Origin: Candidatus Zambryskiibacteriota bacterium
GTDB taxonomy: Bacteria > Patescibacteriota > Minisyncoccia > Phycocordibacterales > DATGWK01
NCBI GenBank assembly: GCA_023264565.1
Contig: JAHFLV010000007.1
Span: forward strand, 1 to 32,682
DNA length: 32,682 nt
Direction: 5' to 3'
Shown: positions 19,880 to 28,792 of the stretch, one piece after another
Layout of the letters: every line of letters starts with the position of its first letter
Position numbering within the stretch: position 1 is the first letter of the stretch
Program-made: the position numbers and the translations under genes
Notes under the pieces: model-generated
The model's database searches: none
What the model saw: the letters and a program-made list of their open reading frames with translations, nothing else
Told to the model about the DNA's origin: nothing

Positions 19880-20167
19880 TTATCGTTTAATTTTCTTTAA
19901 AGCTGCCTTCCAGATGGTCTTAATTCTATCCCAAAACTTCTGTATCCAAACCTCAAAAGTACTGATCAAGCTATTAATTTTGGGATATCTGGTTCGTAAT
20001 GCGTCCAAGTGTCCCCTAACCCACACAGACCGAAGGGAAATAATGTATATACCGATCACAATGAACAAAACTCCCGGCACCAACGGAACAAACCCAGCCA
20101 CCACCCCACAGAGAATCAAAAACCAGCCAGCGATATACAAAGAAATAGTTTTTGCATGGTGACGCAT
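19880..20167 (-). CDS. Small membrane protein, DUF454/PGPGW-like
   Basis: GWFLILCGVVAGFVPLVPGVLFIVIGIYIISLRSVWVR; starts 1 nt after the upstream gene stop. Confidence 0.65.
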   Translation of the reverse strand: MRHHAKTISLYIAGWFLILCGVVAGFVPLVPGVLFIVIGIYIISLRSVWVRGHLDALRTRYPKINSLISTFEVWIQKFWDRIKTIWKAALKKIKR

Positions 20168-20168
20168 A

Positions 20169-20537
20169 TTATTTTTGACCAGCCGTGAGCCCCCTACAGT
20201 TTGCAGCGGGTGTTAGACCCGCCTTTTCGGCCGCTTCCCTATTTTCAAAATAGACTCGGTTCTTTTCGGCAATGGTTTTGGCACCAGGACAGTCAAGCAA
20301 ATGATATTTCTTGCCAGTTTTAGAAGCGACGACTTGGCCGTTTTTTACCGCCATAGTTTCTTCATTTTCTGATGTTTTTTGGTCTACAATACTGGTCGAA
20401 TCAATCTTCAGGGGTGTCTTTTTGCTCGTAAAAGCATACAATTTGAGGCTTCCGAAGAGGATCATGAGGCCTAATGCCACACATATAGAAATCAAGACAA
20501 TAAGATTGATCTTTTTAGCGTCCTGGGGTATACTCAT
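20169..20537 (-). CDS. Membrane-anchored protein with Ada-like metal-binding domain
   Basis: TM then VVASKTGKKYHLLDCPGAKTIAEKNRVYFENREAAEKAGLTPAANCRGL; TATAAT 6 nt before ATG. Confidence 0.75.
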   Translation of the reverse strand: MSIPQDAKKINLIVLISICVALGLMILFGSLKLYAFTSKKTPLKIDSTSIVDQKTSENEETMAVKNGQVVASKTGKKYHLLDCPGAKTIAEKNRVYFENREAAEKAGLTPAANCRGLTAGQK

Positions 20538-20621
20538 TCGACAATTATATCAGAAAAGATATAGAGAAATTGAAGAATTTTTAAAGGAATTTAGCGAATT
20601 TTAGACAAAATTTAGAACAAT

Positions 20622-20894
20622 ATGGCAACAAAAAAAGCCGGTGGCTCAACAAAAAACGGTAGAGATTCAAATCCAAAATACCTTGGCGTTAAGGTAAATA
20701 CTGGTGAACTCGCTCCTGCGGGTGCTGTTGTCGTACGTCAGCGAGGAACAGACGTTCTTCCTGGCCGAAACGTTGGTATGGGCTCTGACCATACTCTCTA
20801 TGCTCTTAAAGAAGGCATCGTTTCTATCTCAAAGACTCGAAAGACTCATTTCGATAACTCATCAAAGAGCAAGAAAATCCTTCACATTTCTTAA
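20622..20894 (+). CDS. rpmA: 50S ribosomal protein bL27
   Basis: [62 protein letters not shown]. Confidence 0.97.
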   Translation: MATKKAGGSTKNGRDSNPKYLGVKVNTGELAPAGAVVVRQRGTDVLPGRNVGMGSDHTLYALKEGIVSISKTRKTHFDNSSKSKKILHIS

Positions 20895-20921
20895 TCCTCT
20901 CGGCAGAAGCCTAACGATAAC

Positions 20922-20954
20922 AAAAAACCGCTTCCAGAAATGGGGCGGTTTTTT
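20922..20954 (+). terminator. rpmA intrinsic terminator
   Basis: aaaaaaCCGCttccagaaatggGGCGGtttttt. Confidence 0.75.
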
Positions 20955-20957
20955 CGA

Positions 20958-20985
20958 TTGACAAATGGTATTTTTACGATATTGT
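20958..20985 (+). promoter_or_regulatory. Promoter of the 21024-21380 gene
   Basis: TTGACA (20958-20963) and AT-rich -10 region (gatattgt), right after the rpmA terminator. Confidence 0.5.
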
Positions 20986-21023
20986 TTTTTCAGAAATGAA
21001 ATGAGATTGAACTAGGGGGAAAC

Positions 21024-21380
21024 ATGAAGAAGTCACGATGGAAGTTTGCCTTTGGTTTTGTTTGGTTTTTAATCACTACGGGCTTCTGGCCAAACATTAC
21101 ACTTATCACCGGACTAAGGTTGTTGGGGCATTTCCTGTTCCCTAACGTCGACAGTATCAAAAACCCATATGTATTTGTGGCAATTCTGGCAGTTTGCATT
21201 CTGGGTCTTTGGAGAACTTGGAAGCAACTTCAAAACACTCTTCAAGAAGACAGAACAAACTACCGGCAGCGCTATGGTCAATGTGTGGGATGCGGGTACG
21301 ATCTTCGCGGAATTGAGCCGTCAATAATTTGTGATCAAGGATATCGTCGAAGATGTCCTGAGTGCAGCAAAATCGCCTAA
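21024..21380 (+). CDS. Hypothetical membrane protein with C-terminal zinc ribbon
   Basis: Two hydrophobic segments then CVGCGYDLRG...RRRCPEC; SD AGGGGGA; own promoter and terminator. Confidence 0.7.
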   Translation: MKKSRWKFAFGFVWFLITTGFWPNITLITGLRLLGHFLFPNVDSIKNPYVFVAILAVCILGLWRTWKQLQNTLQEDRTNYRQRYGQCVGCGYDLRGIEPSIICDQGYRRRCPECSKIA

Positions 21381-21394
21381 CGAGGCGATTTTTT
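21371..21394. terminator. Bidirectional terminator with the 21024-gene stop codon in the loop
   Basis: AATCGCC-TAAcga-GGCGATTttttt; also lies downstream of convergent rplI. Confidence 0.75.
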
Positions 21395-21416
21395 CATGCA
21401 CAAATTGGTAGCAAAC

Positions 21417-21860
21417 CTACGCCGCAACAATTTCAACAGAAAGCATTGCAATCTTATCCTCTGTTCCAATCTTTACCTTATGAGTTCCGGTTTCCTTGAG
21501 GGGTTTATCCAAAAGCACCATGTCTGCGGAAACGTCGAGATGCGCCTGAGATTTGAGAGCTGCGACAATTTCGGCAGTGTGGATTCCAGAGAAAAGATGA
21601 CCCTTTTCATTCGCCTTTGCAGAAATCTTCAATTTTGCCTCAGAGATAGCGGCCATATTTTTTTCAAAAAGTGCATGCTGAACTTTTTTCTCTGCTTCAG
21701 CAGCCTTCATGATAAGTGCATGTTGCTTTTCAGCTTCTGGGGTAGCCATAACCGCATACCCATTTGGGATAAGGAAGTTTAAAGCAAAACCACTTGAAAC
21801 AGTCTTGATCTGATTTTTTCGGGCAATATTTTGTAAATCACGCTTAAAGATAACTTTCAT
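21417..21860 (-). CDS. rplI: 50S ribosomal protein bL9
   Basis: MKVIFKRDLQNIARKNQIKTVSSGFALNFLIPNGYAVMAT, bL9 N-domain and C-domain. Confidence 0.95.
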   Translation of the reverse strand: MKVIFKRDLQNIARKNQIKTVSSGFALNFLIPNGYAVMATPEAEKQHALIMKAAEAEKKVQHALFEKNMAAISEAKLKISAKANEKGHLFSGIHTAEIVAALKSQAHLDVSADMVLLDKPLKETGTHKVKIGTEDKIAMLSVEIVAA

Positions 21861-21911
21861 ATATGTGGATTATTCTGTTAGTTTCCGCTAGTAGTAGTGC
21901 CGAAAACTCTA

Positions 21912-23177
21912 TCACTTTTTGAGCAAAATCTCAACCGCTTTTGAAAGCTGCGGATCGCGACCAGCTTTGGCATCTGCCTCAGTAATTTCGACAGGAACGT
22001 CAGGTTTTAGCCCGCCAGCAGAGATTGACTGACCGTTTGGAGTGAGCCACCGTGCAATAGTAACCTTGAGTGAAGAATCAGTGGTGATTTTTACGAGTTC
22101 CTGTACAGATCCCTTTCCAAAAGATGTGGTTCCAACAAGTGTTGCGATGCCATGTTCAGAGAGTGCACCAGCAAGAATTTCGGCTGCAGACGCAGAACCC
22201 TTGTCGATCAAAATAGCCATTTTAAGATTACTTCCGAAAATGTCATAGCCACGACTTCGGTGAATGAGTTCGTCGCGGTTGTCTTTGTAGTCCTCTCGAA
22301 CCACAACTTGACCCGGAGGCAAGAACCAACTTGCCATATCTACTGCGGCTTCAAGGAAGCCTCCTGGATTGCCTCGAAGATCAAGAACGAGCTTGTGTGA
22401 ACCAGTTTTTACAAACTGACGAAGCGCGTCTCGGAAGAGATTTGGGGATGTTGCAGAGAAGCTATAGAGGCGAATAACGAACACGCCGTCAGATCGCATC
22501 TGATAATCGAGTGTTGGAATATCGATAACAGCGCGGGTGACAGAAATTTCGAGTGGCTTTGGGGCGGTGGTTGGTTTTGCACCAGAAACAGTCGCGGGGT
22601 CGTCTCGAAGAATCGTAAGTTTGACCTTTGTACCAACCTTTCCACGGATCAAGCGTACTGCTTGGTCGGTATTGAGGTTATCAGTCAGTGTGTCGTCGAT
22701 TTTTAGAATCTTGTCACCTGGTTTAATACCCGCTCGAGCGGCTGGTGTTCCCTTTAATGGAGAAATAACAGTCAAAACACCGTTCTGCACACCGATTTCC
22801 ATACCCACGCCTTCGAAGTTTCCGGCAATGTCGCTTTCAAAGATTTTTGCTTCTTCTGGAGGCAAGAAAACCGTGTATGGGTCGTGCAATGCAGCGACCA
22901 TACCACCAATAGCACCCCAGACACGTTCTTGGCTGGTGGCACCTTTGGCACTTGAGGTTGCGGTTGAAACAAACTTTTCATCCAAGGTTCTCCAGGCTTT
23001 CCAAAACGGACTAAAATCGGCATTGATGTCTGCTGGTGTAGCCAAACTTCCCACAGAAACACCGCTCAGTGAATCATTACTTTTATTTGTACCAAGTTTA
23101 TAACCAGCAAAAAAAGAAACTCCTATAATAAGGAGAGCTGTGGTGGCATAGGTGATTCGTTTTGAACTATAGTTCAT
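21912..23177 (-). CDS. S41 family C-terminal processing peptidase (PDZ-containing)
   Basis: PDZ (VISPLKGTPAARAGIKPGDKILKIDD), KGSASAAEILAGAL and GTTSFGKGSVQ catalytic motifs; start MNYSSKRITY preferred, with a -10-like box (ATATAC) 6 nt upstream. Confidence 0.92.
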   Translation of the reverse strand: MNYSSKRITYATTALLIIGVSFFAGYKLGTNKSNDSLSGVSVGSLATPADINADFSPFWKAWRTLDEKFVSTATSSAKGATSQERVWGAIGGMVAALHDPYTVFLPPEEAKIFESDIAGNFEGVGMEIGVQNGVLTVISPLKGTPAARAGIKPGDKILKIDDTLTDNLNTDQAVRLIRGKVGTKVKLTILRDDPATVSGAKPTTAPKPLEISVTRAVIDIPTLDYQMRSDGVFVIRLYSFSATSPNLFRDALRQFVKTGSHKLVLDLRGNPGGFLEAAVDMASWFLPPGQVVVREDYKDNRDELIHRSRGYDIFGSNLKMAILIDKGSASAAEILAGALSEHGIATLVGTTSFGKGSVQELVKITTDSSLKVTIARWLTPNGQSISAGGLKPDVPVEITEADAKAGRDPQLSKAVEILLKK

Positions 23178-23293
23178 CAGTTTGTATATTGTCTCAAAGC
23201 CCAAATCGAGAGTCAACGGATTCAAAATATTTCAGAACATATTTCAAATCAAATTTCTATTAAGAAGATATCAAAAAGTGATATGATAGTGCC

Positions 23294-24781
23294 ATGATAT
23301 TTTATAATACTCTCACTAAAAAGCTCGATGTCTTCAAACCTCTCAAAAACACCGATGGTCATGTTCATATGTATCACTGTGGCCCGACAGTCTACAACTT
23401 TGCCCATATCGGCAACCTTCGCTCCTATGTATTTGCCGACACCTTGCGCCGGGCACTAGAACTAGAAACCTACAGCATCAACCAAGTCATTAACATTACC
23501 GACGTTGGTCATCTTACCAACGACACAAGTGATCAAGGTCAAGATAAAGTCGAAGCCGGTGCCAAACGGGAAAACAAAACTGTTCGGGAAATTATTGATT
23601 TTTATACCAAAGCGTTTTTGAGTGATCTCCAAAGTTTAAATGTTCGAACCGAAGGTACAAAATTTCCTAAAGCAACCGATCATATTGATGATCAAATCGA
23701 TCTCATCCGCACACTCGAAGAAAAAGGCTACACCTACACCACTTCTGACGGTGTGTATTTTGATACTGCGAAATTTAGCGATTATGGAAAGCTAGGACAC
23801 ATTGATCTGGCTAATCTCGAAGAAGGTGCTCGAATTGCCAAAAATCCAGAAAAAAGAAGTCCAACAGATTTTGCGTTATGGAAATTTTCTCCAAAACCAA
23901 CGGATAAATCGACCGACGGGAAAATCGAGAACACAACAGTCGCAAAGCGTCAGCAAGAATGGGATTCTCCATGGGGTATTGGTTTTCCAGGTTGGCATAT
24001 CGAATGTTCTGCAATGGCTATGAAATATTTGGGTGAGACTTTTGATATTCATACTGGCGGTATCGACCACATCCCCGTGCATCACAACAACGAAATTGCT
24101 CAGTCTGAAGCCGCAACTGGCAAACAATACGTAAAGTATTGGATGCACAATGAATTCGTAAATATTGAGGGCGACAAAATGTCGAAGTCCAAAGGAAATT
24201 TTATGCGCCTCAAAACGCTTGAGGATGCAAAAATTCATCCGCTGAGTTATCGATACTGGCTGCTTACTGCCCACTATCGCTCCCCTATTATTTTTAGTTT
24301 CGAAGCAGTGCAAGCAGCACAAAATGCTTTTGAAACCGTACTTCTAAAAATTGCTGCTGCTCAACAAAAAGAAAAAGATGTACACGCATCGTTTGCAGTC
24401 GAGGGTCCAGGGAAAAACGAAAAGTTCGCACGAGTAGCCCTTGGTGAGTTTCTCGGTAAAGATCTCGATACTCCAGGTGCTATCGCCTACCTTCATGAAT
24501 TTGTGACTGAGATGGCCGCAGGAAAAAGATCAGTCGAAGAATTAAAATATTTTGATGAAGCCCTTGGCTTGAGGCTTTTGGATTTGGCCTCCTACATGAC
24601 CGAAGTTCCAGAAAAAATTAAGAAATTATCAATGGAACGTGAAAATTTCCGTACGTCAAACAACTGGGCAGAATCCGACAGAATTCGTAAAGAAATCGAA
24701 AATATGGGCTACATAGTGAGCGATACAGCCGCGGGTACCAAAATTCATCGCCCACTTTCTTCGCTCATTGGAGTCCTATAA
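23294..24781 (+). CDS. cysS: Cysteine--tRNA ligase
   Basis: MYHCGPTVYNFAHIGNLRSYVFAD; GWHIECSAMAMKYLGETFDIHTGGIDHIPVHHNNEIAQSEA; KMSKSKGN. Confidence 0.98.
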   Translation: MIFYNTLTKKLDVFKPLKNTDGHVHMYHCGPTVYNFAHIGNLRSYVFADTLRRALELETYSINQVINITDVGHLTNDTSDQGQDKVEAGAKRENKTVREIIDFYTKAFLSDLQSLNVRTEGTKFPKATDHIDDQIDLIRTLEEKGYTYTTSDGVYFDTAKFSDYGKLGHIDLANLEEGARIAKNPEKRSPTDFALWKFSPKPTDKSTDGKIENTTVAKRQQEWDSPWGIGFPGWHIECSAMAMKYLGETFDIHTGGIDHIPVHHNNEIAQSEAATGKQYVKYWMHNEFVNIEGDKMSKSKGNFMRLKTLEDAKIHPLSYRYWLLTAHYRSPIIFSFEAVQAAQNAFETVLLKIAAAQQKEKDVHASFAVEGPGKNEKFARVALGEFLGKDLDTPGAIAYLHEFVTEMAAGKRSVEELKYFDEALGLRLLDLASYMTEVPEKIKKLSMERENFRTSNNWAESDRIRKEIENMGYIVSDTAAGTKIHRPLSSLIGVL

Positions 24782-24799
24782 ACAAGTTGCAAACATCCT

Positions 24800-26227
24800 A
24801 TGCAGAAAAACACAACAAACTATTCACCCCGCTCTGCTAGTATGAATGGCATGCAAAACATGCGACCGAACCTGAGAATTCCTCCACAAAATCTCGACGC
24901 GGAGACCGCGCTTTTGGGTTCGATCATGCAGCGCCCTGATGTCATCTACGAAATGGGAGACATCGTCAGCGCCGAATCTTTTTACGCAGAAAAGCATCGT
25001 TTGATTTTTGTCGTCATGATGGAGCTTTTCAAAAGAAGTTCCCCGATCGATCTCCTTTCAGTTTCTGCTCGACTCAAAGAAAAAGGCCAGCTCGAACAAC
25101 TTGGCGGTTCAAGTTATTTGGCCGAACTTGTTCAGGGCGTGCCGTCTTCAACCAACGCACTCTACTACGCTCAGATTGTGCAGAAAAAATACATGATGCG
25201 TCGCCTCATTGAAGCGGCCGAGCATGTTTCAAATTTAGGATACGACGAATCCACCGATATCGAAGAAATTCTTGATCGTGCAGAAAAACACGTTTTCGAC
25301 GTCACCAACTTTTCTACCGCTCATAAATTTATCGAACTCAAAGACGAACTTTCCGAGGCCTGGGAACGTCTCGACAAACTCCACAACACCAAAGAAGGTC
25401 TTCGAGGTGTTCCGACAGGCTTTGCCGAACTCGACGGCAAACTCGCCGGCTTCCAAAAATCCGATCTCATCATCCTTGCCGCTCGACCATCAATGGGAAA
25501 AACTTCCCTTGCGCTCGACATCGCTCGTTATTCTGCAGTCAACCACAACACTCCTGTTGGAATCTTTTCTCTTGAAATGAGTTCACAGCAGCTTGTCGAC
25601 CGTATGCTTGCAGCGCAGTCAAACGTCGACGCTTGGAAACTCCGAACTGGAAAATTGAACCGTGCGGAAGAATTCGAATCAATCCGCCAGTCGCTTGACC
25701 AACTTTCGAAAGCACCAATTTTCATTGACGACCAGCCAGGTAACAACATTTTAAAGATGCGCTCAGTCGCCCGTCGACTCAAAAGCGAAAAAGGTCTTAA
25801 GCTTTTGGTCGTTGATTACCTCCAGCTCATGGTGCCACTTGGTTCAAAAGCCAGTGACAACTTAGTCCAGCAAGTGACCGAAATTTCCCGATCCCTTAAA
25901 AACTTGGCCCGTGAACTCGACGTGCCGGTTCTTGCACTTTCCCAGCTTTCCCGAGCCGTTGAACAACGCGGAGGTCGCCCTCGTCTTTCAGACCTCCGAG
26001 ACTCCGGTTCTATCGAACAGGACGCCGACGTCGTGCTTTTTATTCATCGCGAAGACAAATACAAAGAAGAATCAGAGAAAAATAATATCGCTGAAATTTT
26101 GATTGAAAAGCATCGAAACGGCGAAACCGGCAAGGTTGAACTCTATTTCAATGATAAGAAAGTTACTTTCCAGAGCATGGCTAAGGGCGAATATGGTGGT
26201 GCCGAAAAAGAATTTGCGAACTTCTAA
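24800..26227 (+). CDS. dnaB: Replicative DNA helicase DnaB
   Basis: PQNLDAETALLGSIM; Walker A AARPSMGKTSLA; VVDYLQLM; SDLRDSGSIEQDADVVLFIHRED. Confidence 0.98.
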   Translation: MQKNTTNYSPRSASMNGMQNMRPNLRIPPQNLDAETALLGSIMQRPDVIYEMGDIVSAESFYAEKHRLIFVVMMELFKRSSPIDLLSVSARLKEKGQLEQLGGSSYLAELVQGVPSSTNALYYAQIVQKKYMMRRLIEAAEHVSNLGYDESTDIEEILDRAEKHVFDVTNFSTAHKFIELKDELSEAWERLDKLHNTKEGLRGVPTGFAELDGKLAGFQKSDLIILAARPSMGKTSLALDIARYSAVNHNTPVGIFSLEMSSQQLVDRMLAAQSNVDAWKLRTGKLNRAEEFESIRQSLDQLSKAPIFIDDQPGNNILKMRSVARRLKSEKGLKLLVVDYLQLMVPLGSKASDNLVQQVTEISRSLKNLARELDVPVLALSQLSRAVEQRGGRPRLSDLRDSGSIEQDADVVLFIHREDKYKEESEKNNIAEILIEKHRNGETGKVELYFNDKKVTFQSMAKGEYGGAEKEFANF

Positions 26228-26274
26228 TACCAATATACTCAGGCGAAATAAAGTTTCGATTAATTTTTATTAAA

Positions 26275-26889
26275 ATGAATTCGTTTAACCGACTTATTGA
26301 AATATTCTCTGACTTCCCTGGCATTGGGCCGCGTCAAGCCAAGCGCTTTGTCTATTTTCTTTTAACCAAGCCGCCAGCATATACTGGCGAACTTTTGCGC
26401 GCTATCGAAAATCTCAAAAACAATACCCAAACCTGCAGCTCATGCTACAGAATTTTTAATAAAAATGGTGGAATGGCCACACTGTGTTCAATTTGCTCAG
26501 ACAGAAATCGCGACCACTCACTTCTGGCCGTTGTATCACGCGACAGTGACCTCGAAAGTCTCGAAAAAAGCGGCTCATATAATGGTCTGTATTTCGTACT
26601 TGGTGGCATAGTTCCGATCCTCGAAAATGATCCTGAAAAATATGTGCGCAGTCGAGAACTTTTCACTTCGGTCGAAAAAAGAATCGGTGATGGACTTACC
26701 GAAGTCATTCTTGCTATGAGTGCCAACGCCGATAGTGAAAATACTGGTCAATTTGTCGACCGACTTCTTGTTCCATTTAAAGAAAGGGGCCTCAAAATTT
26801 CTCTCCTTGGCCGTGGCCTTTCAACTGGCACCGAACTTGAATATTCTGACGCCGACACCCTTCGAAACGCGCTCAAAAATAGAAAGTAA
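26275..26889 (+). CDS. recR: Recombination protein RecR
   Basis: FPGIGPRQAKRFVYFL HhH, Cys4 zinc finger (CSSCYRIF...CSIC), Toprim region. Confidence 0.94.
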   Translation: MNSFNRLIEIFSDFPGIGPRQAKRFVYFLLTKPPAYTGELLRAIENLKNNTQTCSSCYRIFNKNGGMATLCSICSDRNRDHSLLAVVSRDSDLESLEKSGSYNGLYFVLGGIVPILENDPEKYVRSRELFTSVEKRIGDGLTEVILAMSANADSENTGQFVDRLLVPFKERGLKISLLGRGLSTGTELEYSDADTLRNALKNRK

Positions 26890-26918
26890 ACTCAGTTTTA
26901 GTTCATATTAGAGATCTA

Positions 26919-26947
26919 TTGACTTAAGGTAAATTTAATGATACTGT
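26919..26947 (+). promoter_or_regulatory. Promoter of the 26982-27302 gene
   Basis: TTGACT (26919-26924) with TACTGT at 17-nt spacing. Confidence 0.5.
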
Positions 26948-26981
26948 TTACCCAGAAGCATTTTAAAGAAAGGGGGCTTCG

Positions 26982-27302
26982 ATGTTGAATCAGCTGATGA
27001 GCTATCTACATCCCTTGATCTCAACGATCATTGTGTTTGTAGTTCTCATGGCCATTCTAAGCTATGGTTTCGCCTATATGTTTGGCGGCCAGAGCTACGC
27101 GAATCGTGTTCGCGTGAAGCTCATGGACTTCTTTATCTGGAGTCCACTCAAATGGCTCCGGAGAAAGTTGATCTACGAACCGGCCAAGTATCTCAAGAAA
27201 AAGGCCAAGGCGTGGGCAACCAGTCTACTTCGGTGGGCTGGAAGAGGGATCATGGCATTGCTTCGTCGATTTTGGGTCAAGGTCAGGGCTTGTTGGCCCT
27301 GA
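26982..27302 (+). CDS. Hypothetical single-pass membrane protein with basic cytosolic tail (106 aa)
   Basis: SD AAAGGGGG before ATG; N-terminal TM then Lys/Arg/Trp-rich region; own promoter and terminator. Confidence 0.7.
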   Translation: MLNQLMSYLHPLISTIIVFVVLMAILSYGFAYMFGGQSYANRVRVKLMDFFIWSPLKWLRRKLIYEPAKYLKKKAKAWATSLLRWAGRGIMALLRRFWVKVRACWP

Positions 27303-27311
27303 CCTTTTTTT
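27281..27311 (+). terminator. Intrinsic terminator overlapping the 3' end of the 26982 gene
   Basis: GGTCAGGGC-ttgttg-GCCCTGACC-ttttttt, perfect 9-bp stem; stop TGA lies in the 3' arm. Confidence 0.9.
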
Positions 27312-27312
27312 A

Positions 27313-27341
27313 TTGACTTACATTATTTACTGATTTACAAT
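27313..27341 (+). promoter_or_regulatory. Sigma70-type promoter
   Basis: TTGACT-N17-TACAAT. Confidence 0.7.
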
Positions 27342-27376
27342 CCTCTTTGGTCATTTTACAAAGAAGGAGGCATTGA

Positions 27377-27544
27377 TTGGCACGAACCAGAAGATCGTTT
27401 AGTCCAAGCAAGGGTGTCGCAAAGGCTCGGAGGTACCAGGAAGACTTGCGGGCATCCCGCGGTTTCCACTGCTCCACTCTTGCTCCACCGACTCATGGAC
27501 CAAGCAGACGGAAGTTTCCTCGCCGACTTGCGGGCACACATTAG
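27377..27544 (+). CDS. Putative small basic protein (55 aa, TTG start); could be a small RNA instead
   Basis: Read by eye: AAGGAGG then TTG; (M)ARTRRSFSPSKGVAKARRYQEDLRASRGFHCSTLAPPTHGPSRRKFPRRLAGTH*; promoter and terminator flank it. Confidence 0.45.
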   Translation: MARTRRSFSPSKGVAKARRYQEDLRASRGFHCSTLAPPTHGPSRRKFPRRLAGTH

Positions 27545-27572
27545 TAACCCCACGTAACTCGACCAACCCCAT

Positions 27573-27601
27573 GCTCACGCGACACCGCGTGAGCTTTTTT
27601 A
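27573..27601 (+). terminator. Intrinsic terminator
   Basis: GCTCACGCG-acac-CGCGTGAGC-tttttt, 9-bp stem. Confidence 0.9.
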
Positions 27602-27625
27602 TTCTCCTAGATCTTTTTATATCTA

Positions 27626-27653
27626 TTGACATATAATTTTAAAATTGTAAAAT
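27626..27653 (+). promoter_or_regulatory. Sigma70-type promoter for the EamA gene
   Basis: TTGACA-N16-TAAAAT. Confidence 0.65.
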
Positions 27654-27712
27654 CTTCCAAGAATTGCTCACTGAAATACTGCTAAACAAAAGAACACAGA
27701 AGGAGGCTCATT

Positions 27713-28600
27713 TTGGAACAGAACGGCGCGGAAAAGAAAAGTCCGCTTATCGGACTCGTTGGAGTAGTAGGAATCTGGGTTACGGCGGGACTCGCCCTGC
27801 CATTTGTAAACGTGCGGAAGGAGTTTACACCCGAACAGCTGATGGTGTTTCGTGGTTTCTTACCTGCCCTGATCGCGTTTGTGTTGCTTCGGGGCAAGAT
27901 CGGTAAGGTGGACAAATACACCTGGTTGATCGGCCTCACACTTCCCCTTGCAACCCTCGGCTTGTTTGAGGGTATTCGCAACTGGGGCGTTGGTCCGACA
28001 TTAATTGTCGTCACGGGGACGCCGGTTGTAAACTTCTTCATTGGAAGATTTCTGAAGAGACCGGTGTCGGATATGACGATCACGAGTCTGATAATCATGA
28101 TTTGCGGAGTTGCTCTCGCCTGCAAGGGCGGACACTTCAACTGGCCGGGGTTCCTCTGGAGCGTCGAGGGAACGATTGCGAACGGTATTCTGTACGAACT
28201 ATTCGCCAGGGCAAAAACCAAGCCGCTACAAAAATGCTTCTTTTCATGCTTCGGCATGGGTGCTCTTGGTCTGCTACTCAGTTTCGCTGATGCCACACCC
28301 TGGGTAGCAGAAACCTTCACCCTACCAATGACCCTTCAATTAGTTACCTTTGCTTTCGTTGGCGGTTTCCTGTACTGGATTGCCAACCAGGCCGCCTTCA
28401 AGCATCTGGAGACTATGCGGGCGAGCGTTCTCGCGCAAGGAGAGACACCCGCGGCAATGATCGGCGCCTACCTTCTGCTCGGAGAAAAACTGAGTATGAA
28501 TCAGTGGGTCGGAACAATCATCGCGCTTGCGGCCGCAGTCTCTTTGGTCTACGCTACAGCCAAAGAAGCAAAAGAACCTGCAGCAGTAGCTACAACATAA
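27713..28600 (+). CDS. EamA/DMT-superfamily transporter (TTG start)
   Basis: 10-TM EamA-like protein; SD AAGGAGG upstream of TTG; LGEKLSMNQWVGTIIALAAAVSLVY C-terminus. Confidence 0.82.
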   Translation: MEQNGAEKKSPLIGLVGVVGIWVTAGLALPFVNVRKEFTPEQLMVFRGFLPALIAFVLLRGKIGKVDKYTWLIGLTLPLATLGLFEGIRNWGVGPTLIVVTGTPVVNFFIGRFLKRPVSDMTITSLIIMICGVALACKGGHFNWPGFLWSVEGTIANGILYELFARAKTKPLQKCFFSCFGMGALGLLLSFADATPWVAETFTLPMTLQLVTFAFVGGFLYWIANQAAFKHLETMRASVLAQGETPAAMIGAYLLLGEKLSMNQWVGTIIALAAAVSLVYATAKEAKEPAAVATT

Positions 28601-28613
28601 ACACAACAATGTG

Positions 28614-28643
28614 CCGCCCTGGCTTTCGGGGCGGTTTTCTTTT
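28614..28643 (+). terminator. EamA gene intrinsic terminator
   Basis: CCGCCCtggctttcgGGGCGGttttcttttg. Confidence 0.8.
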
Positions 28644-28650
28644 GTTTACA

Positions 28651-28792
28651 AAAGTCTCCACTCATTTGAAGGAGACTTTCGGAACCCGAGCAATGACCTC
28701 TTTGTGAAGTAAAAGTATGCGAGGGTGAGAGGGAGCAAAAAACCACCGGAAGGTGGTTTTTATGCGTGCTCCTGAAAATGAGTGGAGACTTT
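28651..28792. repeat. 17-bp perfect inverted repeat with 108-bp spacer
   Basis: AAAGTCTCCACTCATTT (28651-28667) and AAATGAGTGGAGACTTT (28776-28792); extra GGAGACTTT at 28671-28679. Confidence 0.85.
28737..28761. terminator. Bidirectional terminator between the EamA gene and rplU
   Basis: aaaaaaCCACC-ggaa-GGTGGttttta. Confidence 0.8.

Noticed and set aside
22537-23103. 188-aa plus ORF antisense to the S41 protease
   Set aside because: Shadow of a gene with clear catalytic and PDZ motifs
27682-28320. 212-aa minus ORF antisense to the EamA gene
   Set aside because: The plus frame has SD, promoter, terminator and TM pattern
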